Assembly: GCA_027071965.1 (NCBI GenBank)
Contig: JALSYJ010000344.1
Coordinates: 1 to 6,573 of the forward strand
Direction: 5' to 3'
DNA length: 6,573 nt
Source of the DNA: Robiginitomaculum sp.
GTDB taxonomy: Bacteria > Pseudomonadota > Alphaproteobacteria > Caulobacterales > Maricaulaceae
Positions 1 to 5,477 of this stretch are shown piece by piece. The notes beneath the pieces were generated by a model. That model saw only the letters and a list, made by a program, of their open reading frames with translations. It searched no databases and was not told the origin of the DNA. Position numbers and translations under genes: made by a program. Position 1 is the stretch's first letter. Each line of letters begins with the position of its first letter.

Positions 1-17
1 GTTTGCACTTTGCTCAT
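1..17 (-). CDS. Start of a further gene in the murU operon, possibly addB (partial)
   Basis: Only the first five codons (MSKVQ) lie in the window; the gene continues past the left edge. Its ATG at 17-15 overlaps the TGA of the murU-like gene as ATGA, and an AAGG sits about 7 nt upstream, which fits translational coupling. The AddB identification is inference. In alphaproteobacteria I recall the order tsaE, kinase, nucleotidyltransferase, addB, addA, and AddB (a subunit of the double-strand-break repair helicase-nuclease) often begins with a short M-S-x-V stretch. Five residues cannot prove it. Confidence 0.4.
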
Positions 18-736
18 GTATCGCCTTTTTTGAGCTTAAACTCCGCCTGTTGCAGGCTTTGCGGGTCACCAACATGCATCCAAAACCCCTGTAATTCCAG
101 CCCAAACAAACCATCATTTGCCAATGCTTGATCCCAAAACAAATTGGTTGAAAACTTTTGCTCATTAAAACCCTGCATCAATACCGGGTCAAAAATTTGA
201 ACCCCGGCATAGTACCAATTGCTGCTTTCGCCAGCTTGCAAACGCCGCAAGCGCCCGCTCTTATCCATTTGAAAATCACCTGGACTGTCAAGTCCTAAGC
301 TATGCTGCTTTTTGGCCAGCAGTAAAACCGCCTGCGCATCAGGAGTTTCGGCCATTTTCCTGGCAAGATCATCCAATGCGTGGCGGTGTCCTGTCCATAC
401 CGCATCAACATTCATGACAAAAAAGGGTTCTGATCCAAGATGTCTGGCCGCTTTTAGCAGTCCGCCTCCGGTTTCCAGCAATTGCTCCCGTTCATCAGAA
501 ATACAGATTTGCGGCCCGCGATTGCGCTGTTGCAAATGTGTCTCCAGCCTGTCAGCAAAATGATGAACATTGACCACCACCTGCCCGATACCCGCTTCTT
601 CCAGCCTGTCCAACTGATGATCAATAAGTGTTTTTCCAGCCAGCTCCACCAGCGCTTTTGGCCGATCATTGGTAAGCGGGCGCATTCGCGAGCCTAATCC
701 GGCTGCGGCTATCATGGCTTTTGTTGGTTTATTCAT
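14..736 (-). CDS. murU: MurU-like sugar-1-phosphate nucleotidyltransferase
   Basis: Predicted cytoplasmic enzyme of 240 aa that would transfer UMP from UTP to MurNAc-alpha-1-phosphate, giving UDP-MurNAc in cell-wall recycling. The N-terminus carries the nucleotidyltransferase signature: AAGLGSRMRP (residues 11-20) followed by PKALVEL with the expected lysine at 27. Next come ETGGG (88-92) for the base and sugar pocket, NVDAVW with a probable metal-binding Asp111, and VGDP with Asp224 near the C-terminus. Length fits the family. I chose the ATG at 736 because the fold begins directly after it (MNKPTKAMIAAAG); a start at 757 would add seven residues. Neither start has a clear Shine-Dalgarno, and 736 overlaps the upstream kinase by 8 bp (ATGAATAA), suggesting coupling. 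The MurU assignment rests on family plus the adjacent AmgK-like gene; a different sugar-phosphate specificity is possible. Confidence 0.82.
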   Translation of the reverse strand: MNKPTKAMIAAAGLGSRMRPLTNDRPKALVELAGKTLIDHQLDRLEEAGIGQVVVNVHHFADRLETHLQQRNRGPQICISDEREQLLETGGGLLKAARHLGSEPFFVMNVDAVWTGHRHALDDLARKMAETPDAQAVLLLAKKQHSLGLDSPGDFQMDKSGRLRRLQAGESSNWYYAGVQIFDPVLMQGFNEQKFSTNLFWDQALANDGLFGLELQGFWMHVGDPQSLQQAEFKLKKGDT

Positions 737-1829
737 GAACTGATACCGGTTTTGCATGTGCCAAAATCGGCTTTAGTATATCTGCCACCGGTTGTAATTC
801 AGCAGTTTGCAGATTTTGCATAAAGTGCGCCTCCACTCGCGGCAATAATTCCAGATAATGCAATTTGCCGTCACGGCGAGCAAGGCGCACAAATATCCCA
901 AGGATTTTTGCCGCCCGCTGCGCACCTAATATGCGGTAGGCTCTTAAAAACCCAACCCGATCATGCAGTTTTGCCGACTCCATGAACAAGTCAATCATTG
1001 GCTGCTCAAGCTCAAATGCCACGTCGCGGCGGGCATCTTGCAGCAGGCTGACAAGATCATAGGCCGGATGGCCAAGCAATGCGTCCTGAAAGTCAAGCAG
1101 ACCAACTTTGGCGGCACCATCACGCTTGGGAAGCCAGATAAGGTTTTGCGCGTGAAAATCCCGCAATACCAGAACTGCAGGGTCATTGATTAGAGGGCTT
1201 AACACTTGTTGCCAGGCACTTTTTAATTGCGCACGGGTCTTATTATTTGGACTAATGCCCAAAAAGGGCAGATACCATTGATCAAGAAGTCTGGTTTCCG
1301 CTATCAGCGCTTGCAGGTCATAAGACTGCACGTGCCATTGGCAATCCTGAAACTTAAAATTATTGCCAAAACTGGCTCTGGCAAGGGCCGCAAGAGTTAA
1401 TACCGCCGCCTCATATAGTGTGGCCTCCTTGTCCGGATGGGTTTGAAGTACATCATAGAACAAGTCTTCACCCAGATCCTCCAGCAAGATCAGCCCGGCC
1501 TGCACATTACAGGTTAAAATCCGTGGGGCAGAAAACCCCCGCATTGTAAGTTCATTGGCAATACCGACAAATGCGCTGCAATCATTTCCGGCGAGCCTGG
1601 CCTCTGCGTTATATCCCATTGCCGCACGCTCTGAGCTATTGGCACCAGCAGGACAAATATCCATGTCGAGTGCAGTTGTCGCCTGCATTAGCATTGCGGT
1701 TTTACCTTCCATATGCAGGCGAAAATAACAGCGGGTCGAGGCATCTTGCGCTAAAGGAACAATCCTAGCTGTGCCCCAATTGGCGTTCTTGATGAATTGT
1801 TTGGCTTCGGAGGAAATATCATTGTTCAT
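729..1829 (-). CDS. amgK: AmgK-like anomeric sugar kinase (APH phosphotransferase family)
   Basis: A 366-aa protein of the aminoglycoside-phosphotransferase fold. AmgK in Pseudomonas and Caulobacter phosphorylates MurNAc and GlcNAc at the anomeric carbon, supplying MurU. Visible motifs are the hinge-like ILLEDLG (114-120), the catalytic loop LRDFHAQN with Asp224 and Asn229, and the metal-binding LLDFQDA with Asp246, followed by HPAYDLVSLLQDARRD (254-269), typical of this subfamily. The loop has Leu222 where AmgK proteins I recall have His (HRDFH). Start: the ATG at 1829 has GGAAAGAG about 7 nt upstream and overlaps the tsaE stop by 11 bp. The frame is open further upstream to 1958, but that stretch lies inside tsaE and shows no family similarity. 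Its neighbour murU supports the recycling role. The exact substrate is inferred. Confidence 0.83.
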   Translation of the reverse strand: MNNDISSEAKQFIKNANWGTARIVPLAQDASTRCYFRLHMEGKTAMLMQATTALDMDICPAGANSSERAAMGYNAEARLAGNDCSAFVGIANELTMRGFSAPRILTCNVQAGLILLEDLGEDLFYDVLQTHPDKEATLYEAAVLTLAALARASFGNNFKFQDCQWHVQSYDLQALIAETRLLDQWYLPFLGISPNNKTRAQLKSAWQQVLSPLINDPAVLVLRDFHAQNLIWLPKRDGAAKVGLLDFQDALLGHPAYDLVSLLQDARRDVAFELEQPMIDLFMESAKLHDRVGFLRAYRILGAQRAAKILGIFVRLARRDGKLHYLELLPRVEAHFMQNLQTAELQPVADILKPILAHAKPVSVHE

Positions 1830-2289
1830 CAAAACGCTCTTTCCACTGAACCCCAATCGGGCGTAAAACAACTTTTCGACCCTTTGGTGTTTTTTCAATA
1901 CAAATGTCCAAACGGTTTTCAGGCGCCATCTGTCCCATGCGATCAGGCCATTCCACAAGGGTTATGGCATGTTCAAAAGCCTCCTCCAGCCCCAGCGCAA
2001 ATACTTCTGCCGGCTCTTCCAGCCGATACAGATCCGCGTGCCATATCTGGCACTTTGGCCCATCCCACACATGGATGAGATTATATGTGGGGCTGGAAAC
2101 ATCAGTGTTTTCACCGATAATGGCCTGAATAATGCCTCTGGCCAAAGTGGTTTTGCCGGCTCCTAAATCAGCGATTAGAAACACCACGTCCTGCGGGCGC
2201 AATATTTTTGACAGCCGACCCCCAAAGGCAAGCACCTCCTTAGGGCTTGCCAGAAGGCTTTCGATTTGAATTTTGCGTACTGTGTTCAT
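1819..2289 (-). CDS. tsaE: TsaE, tRNA t6A biosynthesis ATPase
   Basis: TsaE (YjeE family) is a small cytoplasmic P-loop ATPase that works with TsaB and TsaD to form threonylcarbamoyladenosine at position 37 of ANN-decoding tRNAs. The 156-aa product has the family hallmarks in order: P-loop DLGAGKTTLARG (41-52), SPTYNLIHVW (66-75), HADLYRLE (84-91) and LVEWPDRMG (111-119). The first glycine of the Walker A pattern GxxxxGK[ST] is Ala40, whereas E. coli has GDLGAGKTT; the Lys46 and Thr47 that contact phosphate are present. The ATG at 2289 has an AGAG element 7-10 nt upstream. It appears to be the first gene of a leftward operon with the sugar kinase and nucleotidyltransferase. I saw no convincing promoter on this strand in the 84-bp gap shared with the ferredoxin gene. 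Confidence 0.95.
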   Translation of the reverse strand: MNTVRKIQIESLLASPKEVLAFGGRLSKILRPQDVVFLIADLGAGKTTLARGIIQAIIGENTDVSSPTYNLIHVWDGPKCQIWHADLYRLEEPAEVFALGLEEAFEHAITLVEWPDRMGQMAPENRLDICIEKTPKGRKVVLRPIGVQWKERFDEQ

Positions 2290-2313
2290 TCATTTCTCTG
2301 TTAGCACTTGATC

Positions 2314-2373
2314 TTGTCAGGGAACCAGATAAATCCCTATAAGCAAAACAAAACGTAAGGAACAGGCGAACAA
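2314..2373 (+). promoter_or_regulatory. Sigma70-type promoter and ribosome-binding region of the ferredoxin gene
   Basis: TTGTCA at 2314-2319 (5/6 to the -35 consensus) and TATAAG at 2338-2343 (5/6 to the -10 consensus) are separated by 18 bp. Transcription would start near 2350, leaving a leader of about 25 nt. Two purine stretches (AGGA, and AGG 8 nt before the ATG) can serve as Shine-Dalgarno. Box matches are read directly; activity is inferred. Confidence 0.55.
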
Positions 2374-2694
2374 ATGGCCAGAATTATCTTCATCGAAAAC
2401 GATGGCACCCGCCATGAAGTTGATGCCAGCAATGGTGTTTCTATAATGGAAGCGGCAGTTAATAATATGGTGCCGGGAATTGATGCTGACTGTGGAGGGG
2501 CCTGCGCCTGTGCCACATGTCATGTGTATATTGATGAAAACTGGGTGGAAAAAACCGGAGCTGCCGACAGCATGGAAGAATCCATGCTTGATTTTGCATC
2601 TGATATGCAGGGCAATTCGCGGCTGTCCTGCCAGATCAGCGTTTCAGACGATCTGGATGGCCTGATAGTGCGTTTGCCCCGTTCGCAAGGATAA
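2374..2694 (+). CDS. [2Fe-2S] ferredoxin, adrenodoxin/FdVI type
   Basis: A 106-aa soluble electron carrier. The cluster ligands follow the adrenodoxin, putidaredoxin and ISC-Fdx pattern C-x5-C-x2-C...C: Cys40, Cys46 and Cys49 within CGGACACATCHVYID, and Cys86 in RLSCQI. A fifth cysteine, Cys44, lies inside the loop. The acidic stretch between residues 66 and 78 (including SMEESMLDF) corresponds to the partner-binding helix, and the C-terminus ends in the usual VRLPRSQG region. Length matches alphaproteobacterial FdVI-like ferredoxins, which are thought to feed electrons to Fe-S cluster assembly or to biosynthetic oxygenases. No isc/suf gene, reductase or P450 is adjacent, so the partner is unknown. 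It has its own promoter and stands alone, divergent from tsaE. A repeat-filled gap follows. Confidence 0.95.
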   Translation: MARIIFIENDGTRHEVDASNGVSIMEAAVNNMVPGIDADCGGACACATCHVYIDENWVEKTGAADSMEESMLDFASDMQGNSRLSCQISVSDDLDGLIVRLPRSQG

Positions 2695-2808
2695 TTCCTG
2701 TTAAATTCCGGTTCTGCAAAACTGCCTATGTAGGTCTTGGGTTTGCTGCATTTATCAGCCGCAAAACCCGTCCTCAAGTAGCCGCTAGGCGATAGGACAT
2801 TAAAAGAC

Positions 2809-2904
2809 TCCTCAAGTAGCGAAGCGGTAGGACAGATAAGACTCCTCAAGTAGCGAAGCGGTAGGAGAAATAAAGACTCCTCAAGTAGCCGCTAGGCGAT
2901 AGGA
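2809..2904. repeat. Short-period part of the array: three stem-loops about 35 bp apart
   Basis: Copies at 2809-2832, 2843-2866 and 2878-2904 are separated by 10-11 bp A-rich linkers (such as CAGATAAGAC and GAAATAAAGAC). The first two carry the short GAAGCGG centre and the third carries the long centre, so the switch between versions lies inside the array. Start-to-start distances are 34 and 35 bp. Confidence 0.85.
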
Positions 2905-3136
2905 CACAAAAACCTTCCCACTTTTGCTAAAAATGCTTGTCTTTATCTGTCGCATTTTTGAACCGCAAAACCCGTCCTCAAGTAGCCGCTAGGCGATAGG
3001 ACACAAGAGAGAGCTTCCCGCTTTTGCTAAAAATGCTTGTCTTTATCTGTCGCATTTTTGAACCGCAAAACCCGTCCTCAAGTAGCCGCTAGGCGGTAGG
3101 ACACAAGAGAGAGCTTCCCACTTTTGCTAAAAATGC
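2878..3136. repeat. Tandem ~100-bp composite units (2 full copies plus a truncated third)
   Basis: Each unit has a stem-loop (TCCT...AGGA), a linker ending CTTCCC, then TTTTGCTAAAAATGC, an inverted-repeat segment, and CCGCAAAACCCG leading into the next stem-loop. Segments 2921-3020 and 3021-3120 are identical except at 2996/3096 (A/G) and 3020/3120 (G/A), that is 98 of 100 positions. The copy starting at 2878 is 97 bp long because its linker is 3 bp shorter and differs in sequence. The third copy stops at AAAAATGC (3129-3136), one base before the stop codon of the DUF1178 gene. Near identity implies recent duplication or gene-conversion-like homogenisation. Confidence 0.92.
2929..2959. repeat. 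Inverted repeat AAAAATGC / GCATTTTT inside the ~100-bp unit
   Basis: AAAAATGC at 2929-2936 is the perfect reverse complement of GCATTTTT at 2952-2959, with a 15-nt loop. An identical copy lies at 3029-3059, and only the left arm remains at 3129-3136. With A-runs on one side and T-runs on the other it could act as a weak bidirectional terminator between the two convergent genes. The stem holds only two G-C pairs, so that role is speculative. Confidence 0.6.
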
Positions 3137-3137
3137 T

Positions 3138-3566
3138 CTAGTTTAATTTTTTCGGATTACCGGGGGTGAAAATCTTGGGCAATGGCTGTGCCGGAATGCC
3201 TTCTTCTTTTAGTTCATGGGCCTGTTTTGGGCTAACTTCGCCATAAATTGGTTTTTCAGGGGTCTCTCCCAAATGCATTGAGCGCGCTTCTTCGGCAAAT
3301 TTTTCACCCACATATTTATGGGTTGAGCGAATATTTTCACGCACCTTTCCGGCAAATTCTGCAAGCAATTGTTCTGGTGAATTTTCAGTATCTGTTTTTT
3401 TGCCGCCCTGAACTGCCGGAGCCATGATTTGCTTGCGGATATTGTCATCTTCACAAAAAGGACAGTGTACCAGTTTTTGCCTGTTCTGGGTTTCAAAATC
3501 TTCCGAAGAAGAAAACCAGGCTTCAAACTCGTGCGAAGAGCCACAAACAAGTGCATAACGGATCAT
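3138..3566 (-). CDS. DUF1178 family protein (putative zinc-binding)
   Basis: This 142-aa protein matches the DUF1178 pattern: it opens with MIRYALVC, continues with SHEFEAWF, and has LVHCPFCEDDN followed by KQIMAP. Cys8, His12, Cys35 and Cys38 are the likely metal ligands of a small N-terminal zinc-ribbon-like fold. The middle (about 55-95) is polar and looks helical. The C-terminus has IYGEVSPKQAHELKEEGIP, a conserved stretch in the family, and a proline-rich tail. The molecular function is unknown. The ATG at 3566 overlaps the TGA of the upstream amidase as ATGA; a longer frame to 3617 lacks family similarity. It is the last gene of the comF-grxC-amidase operon, and its stop codon is one base from the repeat array. 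Confidence 0.9.
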   Translation of the reverse strand: MIRYALVCGSSHEFEAWFSSSEDFETQNRQKLVHCPFCEDDNIRKQIMAPAVQGGKKTDTENSPEQLLAEFAGKVRENIRSTHKYVGEKFAEEARSMHLGETPEKPIYGEVSPKQAHELKEEGIPAQPLPKIFTPGNPKKLN

Positions 3567-4387
3567 GGGCCTGTAAACTCCCGCACCTGTTGCAGAGCCG
3601 GTAGACGCTGACGGCATTTTGCAACCATGTCCATATTCATATCTGTAACCAGAATATCCGGTTCATCATGATCCAGACAAGCCACAATCCCCCCCCACGG
3701 GTCAATAATCATTGAGTGGCCCCATGTTCTTCTGCCATCTTCGTGCAGTCCTCCTTGAGCCGGAGCAATAATCCATGTGGCATTTTCAATGGCTCTGGCC
3801 GCAAGCAGCGTCTGCCAATGGGCCTTGCCCGTCACCCGGGTAAAGGCAGCAGGAACAGTCATAACTTGCGCCCCGGCAACAGCCAGCCGCCGGTATAGAT
3901 CAGCAAAGCGCAAATCATAACAAATACTCATGCCAAGTTTGAACCGGCCAATATCGGCAAGCACAGCCCGGTCTCCAGCCCGTATATGCGCACTTTCAGA
4001 CCATTGTTCCTTATTGGAAACCTGTACATCAAATAAATGTATCTTGTCATAGCGGGCGGTGATTTGTCCTGAAGGTGAAATTAAAAAGCTCCTGTTGGCA
4101 GCTTTGGCCGGTGCCACCTGAACCAGTAAGGAGCCAATAAGCAAATGAATACGCAAGTTCTTTGCCAGCTTGCGAAATCCCTGCAGACATAAATCATCGC
4201 TTTCAGGTTTTACCTGTTCAAGCATTTTTTTGGGATCCATCTGCACCAAAGAGGTGGCTTCCGGTGTCGCTATGAAATCGGCTCCTGACTTGTGGGCGCG
4301 ACGTATCAAGCCTTCTGCCTGCTCCATGTTTTGCGCAGGACAGGTTGTGGATCGCATTTGAATTGCTGCGGCGCGAATAATGCTCAT
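3563..4387 (-). CDS. Carbon-nitrogen hydrolase, Nit1 type (probable deaminated-glutathione amidase)
   Basis: Nitrilase-superfamily amidase of 274 aa. The catalytic triad is visible: Glu43 in ATPEAT, Lys115 in RYDKIHLFDV, and Cys156 in SICYDLRF. The stretches HLFDV, SICYDLRFADLYRRLA, VPAAFTRVTGKAHW and RAIENATW are close to the Nit1/NitFhit branch rather than to NAD synthetase or beta-ureidopropionase branches. Human and yeast Nit1 and E. coli YbeM remove the amide from deaminated glutathione, a repair reaction. The adjacent glutaredoxin gene makes a glutathione link attractive, but this is inference. The gene starts 9 bp after grxC and overlaps the DUF1178 start by 4 bp. A run of eight G on the coding strand (3689-3696) encodes part of the DPWGG segment; the frame is intact across it. 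Confidence 0.9.
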   Translation of the reverse strand: MSIIRAAAIQMRSTTCPAQNMEQAEGLIRRAHKSGADFIATPEATSLVQMDPKKMLEQVKPESDDLCLQGFRKLAKNLRIHLLIGSLLVQVAPAKAANRSFLISPSGQITARYDKIHLFDVQVSNKEQWSESAHIRAGDRAVLADIGRFKLGMSICYDLRFADLYRRLAVAGAQVMTVPAAFTRVTGKAHWQTLLAARAIENATWIIAPAQGGLHEDGRRTWGHSMIIDPWGGIVACLDHDEPDILVTDMNMDMVAKCRQRLPALQQVREFTGP

Positions 4388-4396
4388 AAGTTCTGA

Positions 4397-4654
4397 TCAG
4401 CCCTGCAATAAAGCATCCAGCTTACCTTGAGCCTCAAGCGCTAGCAATTGGTCACAACCTCCCACATGAATATCGGCAATAAAAATTTGTGGAAAGGTTC
4501 TATTCCCGTTTGAGCGTTGAATCATTTCTGCTTTTTTAGCAGCATTTGATCCAGCAGCAATTTCATGAATTCTGGCGTTCTTTTGCCGCAAGAGTTTTAA
4601 TGCTCTGGTGCAATAGAGGCAAAAATCAGTGGTATAGACGGTAACGGGTCTCAT
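4397..4654 (-). CDS. grxC: Glutaredoxin 3 (GrxC type)
   Basis: Thioredoxin-fold oxidoreductase of 85 aa, the usual length for Grx3, which reduces disulfides and glutathione mixed disulfides using GSH. The N-terminal strand VTVYTTDF leads to the dithiol site Cys12-Leu-Tyr-Cys15. RTFPQIFI (52-59) contains the cis-proline (Pro55), and GGCDQL (65-70) matches the GSH-binding GG-x-D segment. Two departures from the family norm are CLYC instead of CPYC and TFP instead of TVP. The change next to Cys12 may alter redox potential or Fe-S binding. The start at 4654 has only a weak GGGA about 10 nt upstream. The gene follows comF by 38 bp and precedes the Nit1-type amidase by 9 bp. Confidence 0.92.
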   Translation of the reverse strand: MRPVTVYTTDFCLYCTRALKLLRQKNARIHEIAAGSNAAKKAEMIQRSNGNRTFPQIFIADIHVGGCDQLLALEAQGKLDALLQG

Positions 4655-4692
4655 AAGTCAAAATCCCAAGACAGGCCATAATGCGCGCTGCC

Positions 4693-5442
4693 TTATGTAG
4701 CTGGTTCATCGAGTTTTACAACACGGGCCAGCGTAATTGCATCAACAGTTTTGACCCCGGCAGCTAACAGGGTTTTTGCACAAGAATTTAATGTGGCTCC
4801 GGAAGTATATACATCATCAATCAGAACAATATGCTTATCCTGCATATTGTGGTGCATACGATCAGGAATACGAAATGCATTTTTGACATTGTTAATGCGC
4901 CTGCTGGTGGATAAAACGCCCTGAATTGGCGTGTTGCGGTGCCGTATCAACCACATGGGTTCATTGGGTAAATGGCATAGATCGGCAAGGGTCTGGGCTA
5001 AAAGTGCTGATTGGTTGAACTTGCGCTGCATCCGGCGACGGGTATGCAGAGGCACTGGAACCAATATGGCAGGTGCCTGTAAAATTTCCTTTGCAGCGGC
5101 ATGCATCCAACTGGCAAAGGCATGTAAACTTTCCATGTGACCGCCATATTTGAAATTCAGGATTAAATCCCGCGAGGCATCATTATAGATCAAAGCCGAC
5201 CGTAGCCTGCCAATGAGCGGCCTGCTGATCTCACAGGCCCCACAATAGATATCGGTTAACAGGGTCTGTGGTAAGGGACGTCCGCAACTTGTACACAAGG
5301 AGCCACTTATAAAATGCAAATCCTGCCAAAGCTGTGGCGGCAGGGCCCCGGCGCTGGACACCACATCAGGCTTTAGTGCCGAGGTGGCAGGTAGCGCTAA
5401 ATCAAGCAGTCGGCTGGTCATTTGCTTTAGCATGGAATACAT
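4693..5442 (-). CDS. comF: ComF family phosphoribosyltransferase-like protein
   Basis: A 249-aa ComF/GntX homologue. In naturally transformable bacteria ComF is a cytosolic factor needed for DNA uptake; in most others its role is unclear. A cysteine set Cys50-x2-Cys53 and Cys67-x2-Cys70 forms one zinc site. The phosphoribosyltransferase part has ILVPVPLHTRRRMQRKFNQS (126-145), where the family has V-P-x(n)-R-x-R-G-F-N-Q, and the PRPP loop VLIDDVYTSGATL (206-218) with Asp209 and Asp210. In the first 40 residues, where relatives normally carry another four cysteines (P-x-C-x2-C-G and L-C-x2-C-W), this protein has none. Start 5442 is the first in-frame ATG, with AAGGA 13 nt upstream; Met4 and Met8 are alternatives. 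It leads the operon with grxC, and its start faces the methyltransferase across 35 bp. I saw no clean promoter in that gap. Confidence 0.9.
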   Translation of the reverse strand: MYSMLKQMTSRLLDLALPATSALKPDVVSSAGALPPQLWQDLHFISGSLCTSCGRPLPQTLLTDIYCGACEISRPLIGRLRSALIYNDASRDLILNFKYGGHMESLHAFASWMHAAAKEILQAPAILVPVPLHTRRRMQRKFNQSALLAQTLADLCHLPNEPMWLIRHRNTPIQGVLSTSRRINNVKNAFRIPDRMHHNMQDKHIVLIDDVYTSGATLNSCAKTLLAAGVKTVDAITLARVVKLDEPAT

Positions 5443-5477
5443 CTTTGCATGCTGATCCTTATGTGGCGAGCCGATTC

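Larger units (their letters stand above)
2712..3136. repeat. Two-scale stem-loop repeat array filling the convergent intergenic gap
   Basis: The gap between the ferredoxin and DUF1178 genes (2695-3137) holds no supportable gene. It contains six copies of a short stem-loop element at 2770-2798, 2809-2832, 2843-2866, 2878-2904, 2974-3002 and 3074-3102. Every copy begins TCCTCAAGTAGC (a few with an extra outer G) and ends TAGGA, so TCCT pairs with AGGA. The middle comes in two versions: a short one with GAAGCGG (copies 2 and 3) and a long one with CGCTAGGCGA (copies 1, 4, 5), while copy 6 is long but has GG in place of GA. Copies 1-4 sit 34-38 bp apart; copies 4-6 sit 97-100 bp apart within larger units. 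Positions 2712-2769 look like a worn copy of the larger unit. I do not recognise this as a named repeat family. Confidence 0.9.

Noticed and set aside
1830..1958. N-terminal extension of the AmgK-like kinase
   Set aside because: It lies entirely within tsaE in another frame, resembles no kinase N-terminus, and the ATG at 1829 has a good Shine-Dalgarno.
2770..2798. Classical intrinsic terminator made by the TCCT...AGGA stem-loop
   Set aside because: On the plus strand no T-run follows. On the minus strand GGG and only four T follow a short, interrupted stem, so a canonical terminator cannot be claimed.
2520..2849. Minus-strand open frame of 109 codons running from the repeat array into the ferredoxin gene
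   Set aside because: It is antisense to a clear ferredoxin and its first part is translated repeat sequence; no recognisable domain.
2770..3102. CRISPR array
   Set aside because: The intervals between repeats are either about 10-11 bp or about 70 bp, the long intervals are themselves repeated rather than unique, and no cas gene is present.
5334..5477. N-terminal extension of the methyltransferase-like protein
   Set aside because: It is mostly antisense to the comF 5' end; family similarity begins at the ATG at 5478.
5443..5477. Divergent promoters between comF and the methyltransferase-like gene
   Set aside because: Only 35 bp is available, and no pair of -35/-10 boxes with acceptable spacing was found on either strand; the promoters probably lie inside the opposing coding sequences.
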